Origin: Loxodes magnus
Lineage: Eukaryota; Ciliophora; Karyorelictea; Loxodida; Loxodidae
Length of the DNA stretch: 64,000 bases
Assembly: GCA_946699065.1 (NCBI GenBank)
Contig: CAMPDV010001310.1
Span: 54,020-118,019, forward strand
Direction of reading: 5' to 3'
The notes under the pieces were generated by a model. It saw only the letters and a program-made list of their open reading frames with translations. It did not search any database and was not told the DNA's origin. The position numbers and the translations under genes are program-made. Below are positions 10,911-23,034 of this stretch, in pieces (positions within the stretch are counted from its first letter, which is position 1; each line of letters starts with the position of its first letter).

Positions 10911-11480
10911 ACTTCTTGCGATGAACTATAACTTTTTTTTAATCTTTCTCCTTTTAATTCTCCGCTTTTTCTTTATGTTTCTAAGTAATTTATTTGTGAG
11001 GAGAATATATTAATCTATATTTAAGAATCAAATTGATATTTTAATTAAAAAAAGCAAATATTTGTTGGAGTATTATTGATTAAAAAGTTAAATTAAATAA
11101 TGTAAACAGAATATTTTTAAAAGAAACAATATACTTATAATAGAATCATATAATAAGATTAATATTTATTTTAAAGCTTTTCTATCTATTCGTAATAAAG
11201 CTCTGGGGTAAAACAGTATATACAATTCTAGGGATAATTTATTTTTATTGATCTGTTATAATAAAGAAAATTAAAAAACTAAAAGGAAATTAGTTTAAAT
11301 GTTTAAAATAAGAATAGATAAATATGTAATAGATCAGTATTAAATTTAATATAAGATTATTAAATCCATTTTATTTTTATACTTAATAAACTCAAAATAA
11401 AACAATAATCTTAATTATTTTAAGAAATTATAGAAACTATCCTAGCGTTTTTAAATTTATTATTTGAATAAAAAAAAAAA
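10911..11480. other. AT-rich, nothing recognised
   Basis: No supported gene or repeat between the family A copy and the gag-like relic that starts at 11,481. Confidence 0.4.
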
Positions 11481-12115
11481 TGGAATAATCTATTCGCCTT
11501 TCCAAAAACCAAATTAAGAACGCAAAAAGGAAAGCTGCGAAACTAATGCAGAAACAATAACAAGAAGAAGATAAATCAAGTTCCTCATCTGAAGGAAAAG
11601 TTATAATTGGAACAATAGAGACGAATCCAGTAAAAGTACAAAAATAATCAGAAATCTAAATATAAATTGACTAAATGAAAACAATAATACAAAATTATTA
11701 GGAAACAATTTACAATCAAGGGGAAAAAATAAGAGAACTAATGAATACTATCGAAGATTAAAACAACGAGCTACTAATAATAAGACGACAATTGATTTAA
11801 AATAATTTAGTCACGGAATAGTAACTATATGAATAATCTCAATCGAATTTTAAGCAAGAACAAAATATGATTATTGAAAAAGTTTCTACATAAACAAACA
11901 TCCAAGAAAAATAGAATGACGAAAAGATTAATATAGAATTACTCCAAAGAATCGATTAACTTGAAAAAAAAGTATTTCTGAAGAGATTCAAGAAAAGACC
12001 AATCAAAAATTGCTATTATTGCAAATCAAAGTGACACCTATTACAAAATTGCGATCAGTGGAGATAAATTTAGATGAAAGAACAACAAAGAACGTTAAGA
12101 ATGCTTAGCAGACTC
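11481..12115 (+). pseudogene. Gag-like zinc-knuckle protein relic
   Basis: From the ATG at 11,481 a ciliate-code frame encodes a basic N-terminus (KNQIKNAKRKAAKLMQ), an acidic/serine patch, a long Gln-rich coiled coil and a C-terminal zinc knuckle with the CX2CX4HX4C pattern (CYYCKSK-HLLQNC) at about 12,030-12,075. That order is that of gag proteins and of some LINE first ORFs. No protease or reverse transcriptase follows within reach. It is a fossil; nearly open, about one break. The other zinc-knuckle relics at 13.0-13.9, 34.0-34.9 and 36.8-37.2 kb share the architecture but are not close copies. Confidence 0.6.
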
Positions 12116-12177
12116 TGAATCACCGAAACGGGAATTTACAAGAAGAAGATATTCTTATAAAAGACAGAAGATTCTCA

Positions 12178-12221
12178 GTGGTTCCATCCACAAAAAAAAA
12201 TGGCGTGGTATCCATCCACGC
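12178..12221 (+). other. Two successive short hairpins
   Basis: GTGG-TTCCAT-CCAC at 12,178-12,191 is followed by GCGTGG-TATCCAT-CCACGC at 12,203-12,221. The stems pair perfectly, and the two loops share TCCAT. They lie about 60 bp after the end of the gag-like relic. They may be a structured untranslated part of that element; the function is unknown. Confidence 0.5.
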
Positions 12222-12419
12222 TAAAAAAATGGTAGCAAAAACCTGGTTGAAAATCCAGGGAATGCTAAACTTTAATTACTTTTAGTTTACTATATATATT
12301 TATTATTTGAATGTTAAAGAAACCAAATAATTCCTACGATTAGTTTAAAATAAAATAAAATAAGACAAAAATTTTATTAAGATTCAATAAGAAGAATGAA
12401 CTTAATGCCTACAGAATGC

Positions 12420-12975
12420 TTATGTTCAGATTAAATTGACAATAGCTTCTCATAATTCTCAATTTACACTTACTCTAATCTTAACAAACATATGGTAAGA
12501 GAAATTTTATCGATTTATAAGCTTAGAACATTTTCCTATATCTACTAATATGATTTGCTGTAAAGGCATTATAACATTTAAATCTCTAAAACATGTTCTT
12601 GAGGAGACCTGGATACTTTTAAACATATTCCAACATGTGAGGTCTTGAAAGAGTTAATTGAAGAATTGAAAGACTTAAAAAATTATAATTTATTAAAACT
12701 CTTAACCTATAACCAAAAATATTTAAATGAAAATTTTACAAGTATTCAGTAGCTCAAGAAAATTGACCTTAGAATCAAGATTTTTCATAAAAAACTGCTC
12801 AGAAGAAGAATATAAATCATTGAGTAAAAAAAATGTTTGAAAAAGAATTTCTATTTTAAAAAAGTGAAATTAAATCAACACATTAACTGTAAAAGAAGAG
12901 TTATAATAAAATTTAATACAAGAGTAGAAGAATTGAGAGAGAGCTCCAAAATTCAAACTTTTTTATTATTATAAA
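12420..12975 (+). pseudogene. Coding-like stretch, unrecognised
   Basis: About 120 codons are UGA-free in ciliate code from about 12,600, with phrases such as DLDTFKHIPTCEVLKELIEE and IKIFHKKLLRRR. The composition is that of a helical, charged protein. At this AT content open stretches of that length arise by chance, so the support is the composition only. It lies between two gag-like relics in convergent orientation and may be part of one of them. Confidence 0.3.
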
Positions 12976-13035
12976 TAATATAGTATAGACATTTTTAGTA
13001 AATTTAAATAATAATAGGATAAATTAAGTTTAGCA

Positions 13036-13917
13036 ATTTTCGAGGATTTTCACCTCTTCATGCTGGACACCAGATTGCTCCAGTGTTAAAAATAAAGTTT
13101 TAGATGTCTCTACTCCTTTCTCCTCCCATTACTCTTGTCATTTCCGGATCTAGCCTTATTTCTAATTAAATTTTCTCTTGTAAATGTATCCTTATTCATT
13201 TAAGTATAATCTTTCTCTTATTTGTCTCTACTACATTTGATTTTTCTTCCTCTACTGTGCTTGTATGGTTCTTTATTTATTCCAGTACTACGTCTTGAAA
13301 TTTTGGAATTCCTTGCAGTGTCTTCATAAGTTTTCTGTCGAATTGCAGTAGTAACATTTCTTCACTACTTTTTGGAGTTTAACTTTAGTCTTCCTATTGG
13401 TCTCTTCAATCATCATTGGATCTCCCCTTTGTTCATCTAATTTCTTTTCTAGTATTTCCAGTCTAACACTCATATCAGATTTTTTCCGAAGCTAATTTTA
13501 GGATTAGCTACTCTGGTCTTAAGATATGTTTCAGAAAGCGTTTAGTTCTCTTTCTTAGGACATAAGTCTGGATTCTATTCCTTCCGCTAGGTTGAGTTTT
13601 TCCATCAGTTTCCTAACCTCTTCCTGGAGGTTTAGTACCACTTTGATGAGCTGTTCCATGCTCATCTGGCCAGAAGGATTGAACTTTGAGACCTCCTGGT
13701 GTAGAACAGACTTCATCTGCTTTCTGGGCTTCTCTTCTGAGGTTGGAGTTATCTCATGTGTTGTCTTCTGAGCCTGTTTCTGCTCCTCTTCAGGTTGTTA
13801 GAAATAAGGAAAAGGTTAGGGTTAAGGATAAGGGTAAGAAGACTATCCAAGATTGGATTCAGGTTTCCTCTCCAACTTTTTGGAGGTGGTGTAAAAACCT
13901 CTTTTGAATCCTTCCAT
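13036..13917 (-). pseudogene. Gag-like zinc-knuckle relic
   Basis: A minus-strand ciliate-code relic starting with the ATG at 13,915-13,917. It is homologous to 34,000-34,936: both share GFYTTS near the N-terminus, EKPRKQMKSVLHQEVS and NPSGQMSMEQLIKVVLNLQE, followed by a coiled coil and a cysteine-rich knuckle. The GC-rich, almost unchanged central block in the two copies suggests the family was active not long before decay. It is a fossil with several breaks. The family is probably a retrovirus-like (LTR-type) element, since the 34-kb copy has a protease-like segment; a LINE first ORF is the alternative. Confidence 0.6.
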
Positions 13918-15400
13918 TTTTTTTATTTTTTAAATGTAACTTTATTTATAAATTTTTTATTATAATTTTATATGAAATTTTACTACTTTGAGGTTTTTTC
14001 ATATTATTTGAATCAAATTAAATTTAAAATTTTTGCATATTTTGAAGGATTTTCATATTTTTTTAAATCATTTTTTTTATTTTTTTAGTGCTTAATGTTT
14101 TTTTATTAATAATTAAATTCAAAAAAATCATTTTTTTTTATTTATAAAAGAAAAATAAATAAAAAAATAAATTTTTATAAGTTTAAAATTTTTTTGCTTT
14201 TCTTTTAAATTCTTTATAAAGAACCTAATTTAAATATTAAAACTTTAATTTTTAATTTCCTTAATTATTCTTTTTAATATTTTATTTTAATACAGTTGAA
14301 AGCATTCTTTTTCCTAATTTTTTAAAACTTGTTTTGCATTTATTTGTTAAGATAAAGTACTAAATAAAAAGATGGAAGATTTAAATTTTTTATTTTTAAT
14401 AATAAATTCTCTTAACCGAAACGAAATAAAAATAAAAAGTTTAACAAAAAACTTTCAAAAATATTTAAGAAAATTAGTTAAAAAAAATTATAAAAAAGCT
14501 ATTAAGTTAATTTTAAAAATAATAGTGAGAATAAATTTTTTAAATTAATTAATTAAGAATCAATTTAAATCATTGCATACAGTTTTCTATATTGAAAATT
14601 TTTATCATCTTTATAAAAATATCTAAAGGCTATTAAATTTATAAAGAACATAAAAATTTATTCTTTAAAAATAAAAAATACAGATTTTAGTAAAATAATC
14701 AATTAATTTTTTATTTTAAAAAGTATTAAGTAGAAAATAATTGATTAAATTAATCTTTGATTTTATTGTTTTTAAAGAATAAATTTTAAATCCACTTATT
14801 TAAATAAAAAATAAAATTTTATTATTTTATTATTTGAAAAAAATTACTAGTTCTAAATAAAACTATCTAAAAAAATTGTTTTAAGTAGTGTAAAATATTT
14901 ATATATTGCATTAAAATTAAAAAATAATAAATTTTGACTTAAAAAGTTTAAAATTATTTTTATTTTTGTTTCTGTTTTTGGAAAAATATATTAACTTATT
15001 ATTTATTTTTTTTATTAACTTTGTAAATTTAATCATCTAGATATGAGATAATTTAGTTCTTTATCCCGTTTTAAAATGAGCAAACGTTCTTCTTTCAAAT
15101 TTTCCTTAATTTTAAAAATTTTAATTAAATATATTTTATACAAATTTCCTAATTTTTAATTCATCTATTATAAAAAAAAAAATTAGATATTTTCAATGCT
15201 TTTTAATTATTGATTGTTATTTATAATTAGCTAATTAGTTAATATTTACAATTTATCTTTGATACTTACGAGAAAATCCTTCTGTGTTATTAGAAAAAAT
15301 GTAAAAAAGTGTTAGTTAGATTATGTTTATTTTATACATATATTATACTGTAATTGGTTTCATTTTATTTCTCTTATTAAAAATAAATTCTAAAATTTAT
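13918..15400. other. AT-rich, nothing recognised
   Basis: 1.5 kb of very AT-rich DNA with long A and T runs. No coding motif on either strand, no dispersed element and no clear tandem structure. Confidence 0.5.
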
Positions 15401-15413
15401 TTTTCTGAAATAG

Positions 15414-16111
15414 ATAAAAACCACAAAAATATCTAATTTTCAAATCCCTAAACCTCTAAAGGAATTTCAAAATTTATAAACAAAAGATTATGAAAAAGCA
15501 GAAAAAATAACTAAAACAGTTTGTTAAGCTGTGCTTAACTTAAAGGAAGATATTAAAAAACAATAAACTAAAACCTATAATTTTAGGAGGATATTTAGAA
15601 CGCTTAAGACAGTTTAAACAATCAGATTAAGTAAAATTAAGTTTTCTTTAAATTTTTAAATGACTATTCTGCTAGATTTAGCAAATAAAAATTATCATAA
15701 GAATGTAATTATCTAGAATATTCATAAAAAAAATCTAAGTAACATACTGAAGCAAATGAAGTGTTTAATAAAATCTAAATAGTTAAAAGGGAGCTTTAGA
15801 AGAAAAGGAAAAAAGTTGTACCTGATCATAATGTTAAGGAAATTTCTTAAAAAATTTAAAATAATTAAATTTTTCTAGTAATTATTCGGGAAGGTCATGT
15901 ATCTTATACTAAGCAAGGAAAAAGTCTGAATCATTATGAAGCAATAGGGCAAGAATATACAAAAAAATCAAGAAGAAACCTATAGAGAAAAGTTCTAAGA
16001 AATTTTAGATTTTTGAGATTCAGAACTTATTAAAAACCCCTTATGAACATTTCTATTAATCCATTTGGTTTCATACTTTTGGGTAGTTCGGAGAACGATA
16101 AAAGTATCTGA
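15414..16111 (+). pseudogene. Coding-like stretch, unrecognised, broken
   Basis: Open ciliate-code stretches on the + strand, the longer of which covers 15,662-16,111. Protein-like phrases are KIQIVKRELQKKRKKVVPDH, IFLVIIREGHVSYTKQGKSL and IGQEYTKKSRRNLQRKVLRN, a basic protein with a beta-type stretch in the middle. The reading frame is not continuous over the whole interval. No family recognised; an element-encoded protein is as likely as a host one. Confidence 0.45.
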
Positions 16112-17640
16112 AAAGAGCAAATTATTTTGTCTATAATAAAATTTCTCTTATTTTTTAATTTAATTTTAAAATTTAAAATTATTAAAATAAAATAAAATAT
16201 TTTATAAAATAAAACTCAAAATATTTAAAATATTATTTTTTCATAATTATTACTATTTAAAAGATTATAACTTTTAGTTCTAAAGAAAAAATGAAATTAG
16301 ATTATGATATTATTTAATCTTATCTTATAGTTTAAGTTAATAAATTAAATTATAAAATTTTATTCTAACAATATGATTAACTAATGACTAAATTAAATTC
16401 ATAAACGTTTAAATTTTTTTTAATTTATATCATAAAAGTTTATTAAATTTAAATTTTTAGAAATTTGTATATTTAAGTTTATTATTTATGTTTTTTAACT
16501 TTTTCTTTTCTTATTTAAAAAAATTGTTGCATACTCTTTTTTTATTTTTTTATTATACTATCAATTTGCAAAATTTAATTTTTATATTTTCAATTAAAAA
16601 AAAATTACATTAAAGTTACCTCATTATTGCCTTTTTTAAAGATTTATAATAACTAAAGCAAGATATATTAGTGAAGATACATCAAAATCAGTATTTTCTA
16701 AGTTGCTAGAATGTGTTAAAACAATAAGCACTTTTATTTGAATACAAACAAGTCGTAATTTCATAAAAGATATAACAATAAGAAAAATTGGAATAAAAAT
16801 GTATTTATTTATCTGAGAATATATACAGAGAAATTTTGCTTATACATTTTATATTTTAAATCTAAATTAATTGAGGATTAAATATACATTTATAAATTAA
16901 AAAAAAAATTTAATTCTGAACTTATTTTAAATAAAATATTTTAAGTCAATAAATTCTTTTGACTTCCAATAATTATATTGAAATTAAAAATTTACAAGAT
17001 AATTGCAAGAAAAATAAAAATGTTGTTTTGATCGAAAAGAGTTTAATATAATGATAAAAATATTAGGTGGCTCGTCAATAAATAAAGAAATCTAGTAAAC
17101 TAGAGTAAAATTAATGGATGTCAACATTATTAAATATTAAAACTAAATAATTAAAGACGCTTTTCTTTTATTTTTACACGCTGAAATATTTATAATTGTA
17201 ATTTTATTTCTACTACTTTAAACCTTATTTTAGCGAAAAATAAATTATAAATAAAAAATTTAAATTAAAAAAATGTAAATATAAGCAAATATAAAAATAT
17301 TGAAATAATGTGCATTTCAATAATTGATTAAACGCTTATAAATATATTATAAATAACTGCTAAAAGCATATAATTGAAAATTATTTAAATTTAGTCTCTT
17401 TATATTTAAAATATTTATTTTTATTTAAAATAGTATTAAGTTAATTAAATAGTGTACTATAATCAAAATATTTAAAAATATTAAGTTAAACTTGCTTCCA
17501 AACTTATTTTATAAATTTTTAAAGTAAGCAAAACAAATATAATGCTTATTAACAAATGAATAATAGTTTATTTAATAAATATCTTAGTAATATTATTATT
17601 ATTTTTTAAATATTATTTTGATAACTTACTTTGTGAAAAA
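16112..17640. other. AT-rich, nothing recognised
   Basis: No supported coding, repeat or RNA feature in this 1.5 kb. Composition is typical ciliate noncoding DNA. Confidence 0.5.
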
Positions 17641-18560
17641 AATGGTAGTAAACTTCAAGAAATGCCTTTTTACAATCTACTAAAAGTATTAGAGAAAGCA
17701 AGAAGTGTTAATTTTTTATCACACGATGTCTTAAAAAATCAACTACAATAATTTATAAATTTTGGAAAGGAAAAAGAAGTTACCCTTGAAATTCGGCTGA
17801 GAAGTCAATGAAGCAATAGAGAATAGATAGGCACAGGCAGTACGAGAATTGAACTTTGGAGGGAGTGAGTGAAAATTGCTCAACATATGTTGATTATTGT
17901 CAATCTTTAGGAAATTGTATGCTCAAGATTTTGAATAAAAAACTCATTCTGATACTGGAGTAATAATTTGAATAAAATGGATAGAAGCTGATGACCTAAG
18001 GAAGATAAATGGATAAATTTTGAACCATCTAATACGACTAGAGTAAATACCTAATTAGAAAAGCAAGATTAAAATCTGGAAAACTTAAAACTCTTTAATA
18101 TAAGACAGTAAGAACGAAAGTTAGCTGCTGACAAAATGGAAATAGAGCAAAAATAATTCTTAGCCATCAATAGAAAGTAATTAAACCAACTAAGTAAAAT
18201 TCTATTACTGAAGAAGTCACTATCAACTTTACAAGAATTACAAAAAATTTAAAAAGAGATAAAGAATTGATTGAAACAAATACTATTGAAAAAAAAACAA
18301 GAAAGAAAAAAAGCATGATCTCTGTAAAAGAAAAAACTTAAATAAATGAACTGAATGTTCTGCATGCAAGATGGAACATTACACAAGAGAAAAAAATCAA
18401 TCGTAAGAAAGGAGGATACAGTGAAGCAAGAAGGATGTGGAAAGAAAACCTGAAGAAATTAGAGTACCCTGTTTCGAAAATATATATCAAGAACTTAATA
18501 TTAAACAGCAAGGTACATGAACTACTGCTATCCAGATAGAGTTGAAATCTCCTAATAAAG
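17641..18560 (+). pseudogene. Gag-like relic, third type
   Basis: The + strand in ciliate code shows an N-terminal stretch at about 17,994-18,270 with WINFEPSNTTRVNTQLEKQ and a Lys/Gln-rich coiled coil (ERKLAADKMEIEQKQFLAI), then near 18,350-18,400 a short zinc-knuckle-like remnant (TECSACKMEHYTRE). The arrangement of coiled coil then knuckle is that of the other gag-like relics, but the sequence is distinct. It is a fossil with several breaks. The family (LTR-type or LINE first ORF) is undecided. Confidence 0.4.
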
Positions 18561-18739
18561 GAAAATATTAATTCCTCTTATTATTATTATTATTATGAAT
18601 AACATTTTATTTTCAAGCAAAATAATCGAAAATTTGAATTATATTTTTTCCTATCTTTAAATTTGTTTATTTATAATATTTTTGAAAATTAAATAAAAAA
18701 ATATTTCAATAACATTAAAAAATATGATTTTATATATAT

Positions 18740-19200
18740 AAAAGTTAGATTAAAAATTGATATCTTCAGAGATATTTCGACCTCTTTCCCACCTACTTCT
18801 AGAGTTATCCAGTTGTTTAATAAAATTTAATGATTTAAAAATTGTTATTAATCTTTGTATTCTTCTTTTATAATATCTCCTTTTATCTTCAGTTTAGTCT
18901 TTTTTCCCTAAGATTATTTTTTAGTATATTATTTATAATTTTCTTGCTATTTCTTTACATTCTTTCAGTATTATTTCTTAAATATTAATTGTATCTTATT
19001 ACTTTTTTTACATTTAAAAATTTTCGGTAGAAACTTTTAAATTTTTTGCAGAGATACTTCTATGAATTGCGAAAGAATTTTTACTATCTTAGTTTTATGT
19101 TTTCGATCTTTATATCCTCTACTTGCACTTTGTAATTTATTTAATCTTTTCTTTCAATTTAGTATAAAATTTATTGCACTTTTATACTATATAATATTTT
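18740..19200 (-). pseudogene. Coding-like stretch, unrecognised
   Basis: On the minus strand ciliate-code frames over about 19,170-18,740 give a basic, charged protein (RKHKTKIVKILSQFIEVSLQ, then ILLNNWITLEVGGKEVEISL). At least one break separates the two. No family recognised. Confidence 0.3.
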
Positions 19201-19812
19201 CCATCCTATTATTTTATTTTAACCATATTTGATAGATTAAAGATTTTAACTTTATTGCGTAGTCCAAAGGTAGTTAAATTTTCTCTCTTGTGACATTAAT
19301 CTTAAATAATTTTATTTTTGTTTCTATTAATTTATGTAATGTTTTCAGAAACTCTTAACTAGAAAATCACAACATATTTATTAAGTTGTAGTAAATTAAG
19401 AACTCTTAATACAATAATGACTTAATCTATTTTTAGTATTTACTTCAGAGGTTGTAGATGTAATTTGATGCATAATTCTCCAGTTAATTTTTTCACTTTT
19501 CTTAATTTATTAAGATGTATTTTACTTTATTTTCTTTTGAATTTTATACAAATGCTTCTTGTTAATTTTTTATATTTTTTTAAATCAAAATCAATATATA
19601 ATTTTATTTCTTTTTAAACAAAAATAATATTAAAATATCGTAATTTTAATTTATTTAATTTTCTAACTATATCATTTATTTTCCAATATCTTAAAGTTAT
19701 CCGACTTTAGAAAAGTATATCTTTAATTAAAAACATTGAAAGATGTGAATTTTAATTTAAAATTGATAGTTTTTATATAATAAATTTAAATTATAAATCT
19801 TAATTATTCTTA
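19201..19812. other. T-rich, nothing recognised
   Basis: About 600 bp of AT-rich DNA before the family A copy. No supported feature. Confidence 0.4.
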
Positions 19813-20125
19813 TAATTGAAAAGATGGTGGGAGCTGAGAATGACCTTCGTGACTAAACTTTCTGGTTTTATGGCTAGGAACAAGTTCCTTTCCTGTCTCT
19901 GAGAAAGTCCTTGGTCAGAGTCATTTTCTGAAGAAACACTGTCTTTAAGATTATCCGCCTTTGTAGGGGCTTGAAGCCTGGGTGCTCATAGCGATGGAGC
20001 TCCCTAGCAACTGTGCCTGGAGCACAACAAGATATCTCTGTTATTCCATAAAAAGAGAGCGTCGGGTCGTGCAATCGGAAAGGATTTTCCGGTTCAACAA
20101 CTTTTTTAGTTGAAATTAATTAATA
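19813..20125 (+). mobile_element. SINE-like family A copy
   Basis: A near-consensus, full-length family A copy (AAAAGATGGTGGGAGCTGAG to TAGTTGAAATTAATTAAT). Its reverse strand has a short standard-code open frame that I do not consider real. There is no clear target-site duplication. It is the best copy to use as the family reference together with 10,596 and 31,727. Confidence 0.85.
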
Positions 20126-20439
20126 TATCAAATTACCATGCTCCAATATTTTGTGCTCTATGTGAAAAAAGCCCAAAATATTTAATCTAATTAATTTACT
20201 TGCTAGAAATGTAATTAAACTCACTGGTTAGATTAAGAAATTCAATCTATATAATAAAAGAAAATAAAAGATAAAGTTTAATTATAGCAGCTTTAAGAGG
20301 AGGAAAAGTAAGAAACACTAGAATAAATAATAGAAACAGAAAGAAATAAGCTATAAGTAAAGGAAGCATTCTAATAGCTTTGATAGAATAAATATTTATA
20401 AGACTTGGTTTTCTAATTTTTAGATTTAAGAGAAATATG

Positions 20440-22362
20440 TGCTTTATAGTAAGTCAACAAGCATTTCTACCGTTTTTACTACTAGCTAAAAAAAATAGAA
20501 ATAATGAAGATATATGATGATGGTTGTCTTACTAAAAGTAAAATAGAATGAAGTCTAAAATAGCTTGCACATAATATAAAAAGTGTTTAAATAGATAGAA
20601 ATGACTTATCTATAAGAGCATGTTAAGAGATTAAGACAAAACTAGATGAAATTGTCTGAATAAAGTAATAAAATAAACCGAGCAACTGCTTAATTAATAT
20701 ACAGGAAATGTAAATGTAAAATTGACCTAAGTAAAATGTTTCTATTCCTGATTTTTAGAACTTTAGATCTTTAAAATAATTATTCTTGCTTTTTATAAGT
20801 TTAGAAGACTAAGAATTAATCTTCTTTCAAACTTAATTAATTTAGAATAATTAAAACTATGCTAAGTTTCTGGAATAACTGGAGTTTTTTTAGTAAATTA
20901 TTGCTTAAATATAGATTTAAAAATATTATGAATTGATAGTAAATAGTTAAATTCAGAGTAAGTGAAGATTTACTTAAAATAGAAAGGATTTTTACTTTAA
21001 GAAATGCTAATTAATTGAAATTAAGATATTGACTAGTTTTTATATTTTTGTCCTAATTTGAAAAGACTTAACTTCAATTGAAAATAAAGCTTAGATGACT
21101 AAATTTTAGGAAAATATAGATGAGATAACATAGAAGAGATGTAAGTTCGGCTTTAAAATATCCAGCAATCCAATAAGTTTCTAATGCTTTAGTTCGCTTA
21201 GTTAAAAGTTTTAGAAATAATAGATTTACAATATTTTAACGATAGTGATTTCTGTACGTTAATCTAACAAATTTCTAACTTAAAATATCTTAAATGAATC
21301 AAAATTAATGTATTTTAGATAAGCATAGAATAATAGTAAAATACTTTAACTTAATTAAGGGAATAAAACCAAATTGAAACTATTTCACCTAATTTGAACA
21401 ATACAAATTTAGAAATAATAACCTTATATAATTGCTCCTAACTTAGAATAGAAAACTTGTGACTTTTACTAATAAAATCCTAATAAATATAAGAGTTTAA
21501 TTGCTTTTAAAATAGTTTATTATCACAAATTTAGAACCAAACATCGAAAGTTTGAGAATAAAATTTTGAAGATACAAATGCATTTAAATAAGTAAAAATT
21601 TTAATAATTTATAATGCTTTAATCTATAACTATTGATAACTGTTAGTGATTCAAAGACTTAATTTTATAATTATTAATAGAAAATTTTCCTAATTTAGAG
21701 CAATTAAATTTAAGAAAATTGTAATAAATAAAGGACTCAACTATTAAAGAAATAGGAATTTACAGTTAACATATTAAAAAAATAGAGTTGTAAAGTGTAA
21801 ATTAAATTAATGAAGAAACTTTATGCTTTTTATTTTAAAATTTCAATTCATTAAGAGAAATTTTCCTTTCAAATATAAAAACTGAAATGCTTTAGCTAGT
21901 AAACAATTAAGTTAAGAGCTTATCTCTTGTTGACTGTTCTTTTTAAAGGCAAAATTGAATATAATAAATAGCTAATTTATAATCATTGGTATATCTAAAT
22001 CTTCAAAATTGCAACATTTGCAACAAAGATTTGGTTTGAATCATTAGAAATTTAAAAAATATAGAAAATTTGAATTTGAGTAATAATTAATCTTTGTCGT
22101 TTGATGGATTTCTGCTGAAAGACGAAAAAGGTATATTTTATCCGTTCTGAACAAAATTAAGATTCTTGGATATAAATGATTGCGCTTTATTGAAAGTAGA
22201 ATTGGCTTTTTTTTAAAAGGTTTATTTAAGAAGATTAAAATAAAAATAAGCAACCAGAATTTAGCAAGATTTTATAGAAATTTAGATTTTTAGTTAAAAT
22301 TTAAGTCACTTTGAAAAACTTAATTAATTTGATAAAAAAGATTTAATTATAAAATAATTTTG
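20440..22362 (+). pseudogene. Leucine-rich-repeat protein gene, probably broken
   Basis: In ciliate code the + strand carries many LRR-type phrases: NLEQLKLCQVSGITGV at about 20,840, TNLEIITLYNCSQLRIENL at about 21,400, NLNLSNNQSLSFDGFL at about 22,065 and KLRFLDINDCALL at about 22,155, ending at UGA 22,360-22,362. LxxLxLxxN spacing is repeated over 1.9 kb. Several in-frame UGA codons and frame changes interrupt it, for instance just before KLRFLDIND. Large, rapidly changing LRR families are known from Tetrahymena pericentromeric and subtelomeric germline regions. Either introns or decay could explain the breaks; decay seems likelier. Confidence 0.65.
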
Positions 22363-23030
22363 AACTTAATCATAAAAAAAGTAAAAATTATAATTTTTTT
22401 ATTACTTTAAACAAAATTACTCATAAAAATTTAACATGTTTCTTTCTATTAAATATTTCCTTTATAAAATAAATTGTAATAAAATTTTGAGATTTAAATT
22501 AATTAACATTATAAATATTACAATTTGAAATTAATTAATAATACGATTATTCGTTTTATCCTATTTATATTAATTTTTTTTTTTTTTTTATCAAATACAT
22601 TTTTATCTATTTATGTTTTTTTAAGTTTTAAAAAGCAAATAAAAAATTTAAATTATTCAAGTTATAAAAAAAATTGGTACTATTTAATTATAATCTCTTT
22701 AATTTTCAAAGCAAAATAGTTGAATCAAATATTTTAAATTATAAATTAATAATTAAATTTTTAGTCATAAAATTTCAATTAATACTTTTAGTTTCATTTG
22801 AAAAAATAAATTTTTAATTAACTAAAAGAAATAAAATATATTATCTTTATTAGAAAAATAGTTTTTAATTATTTCTACAGATTATGCTTTTATAAATATT
22901 ATTTAGATTTAGTTTATTTTTTCTCTTAACAATTTTAAAATTTCCTTCTTTTCATTTAATAATTTTTTAAATTAATCTTTTTTAGAATAAATAAGATAAT
23001 AATTCAATATTTAATAGAATGATATGAACA
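22363..23030. other. AT-rich, nothing recognised
   Basis: Noncoding-looking DNA downstream of the LRR relic. A short standard-code frame at 22,525-22,719 is hydrophobic and low complexity and is not supported. Confidence 0.4.
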
Positions 23031-23034
23031 AAAT

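Noticed and set aside
13686-13965. Plus-strand open frames at 13.7-14.0 kb and 34.3-34.9 kb
   Set aside because: They are the opposite strand of the gag-like relics, whose minus-strand translation has clear motifs.
19874-20074. Standard-code open frames inside SINE families A, B and C (also at 31,863, 9,606 and 40,334)
   Set aside because: These lie in structured noncoding element copies; the frames are not kept among copies.
19813-20125. Family A as SRP RNA, telomerase RNA or RNase P RNA gene
   Set aside because: None of the conserved cores I know is visible, and the copies have target-site duplications and variable integrity like a SINE.
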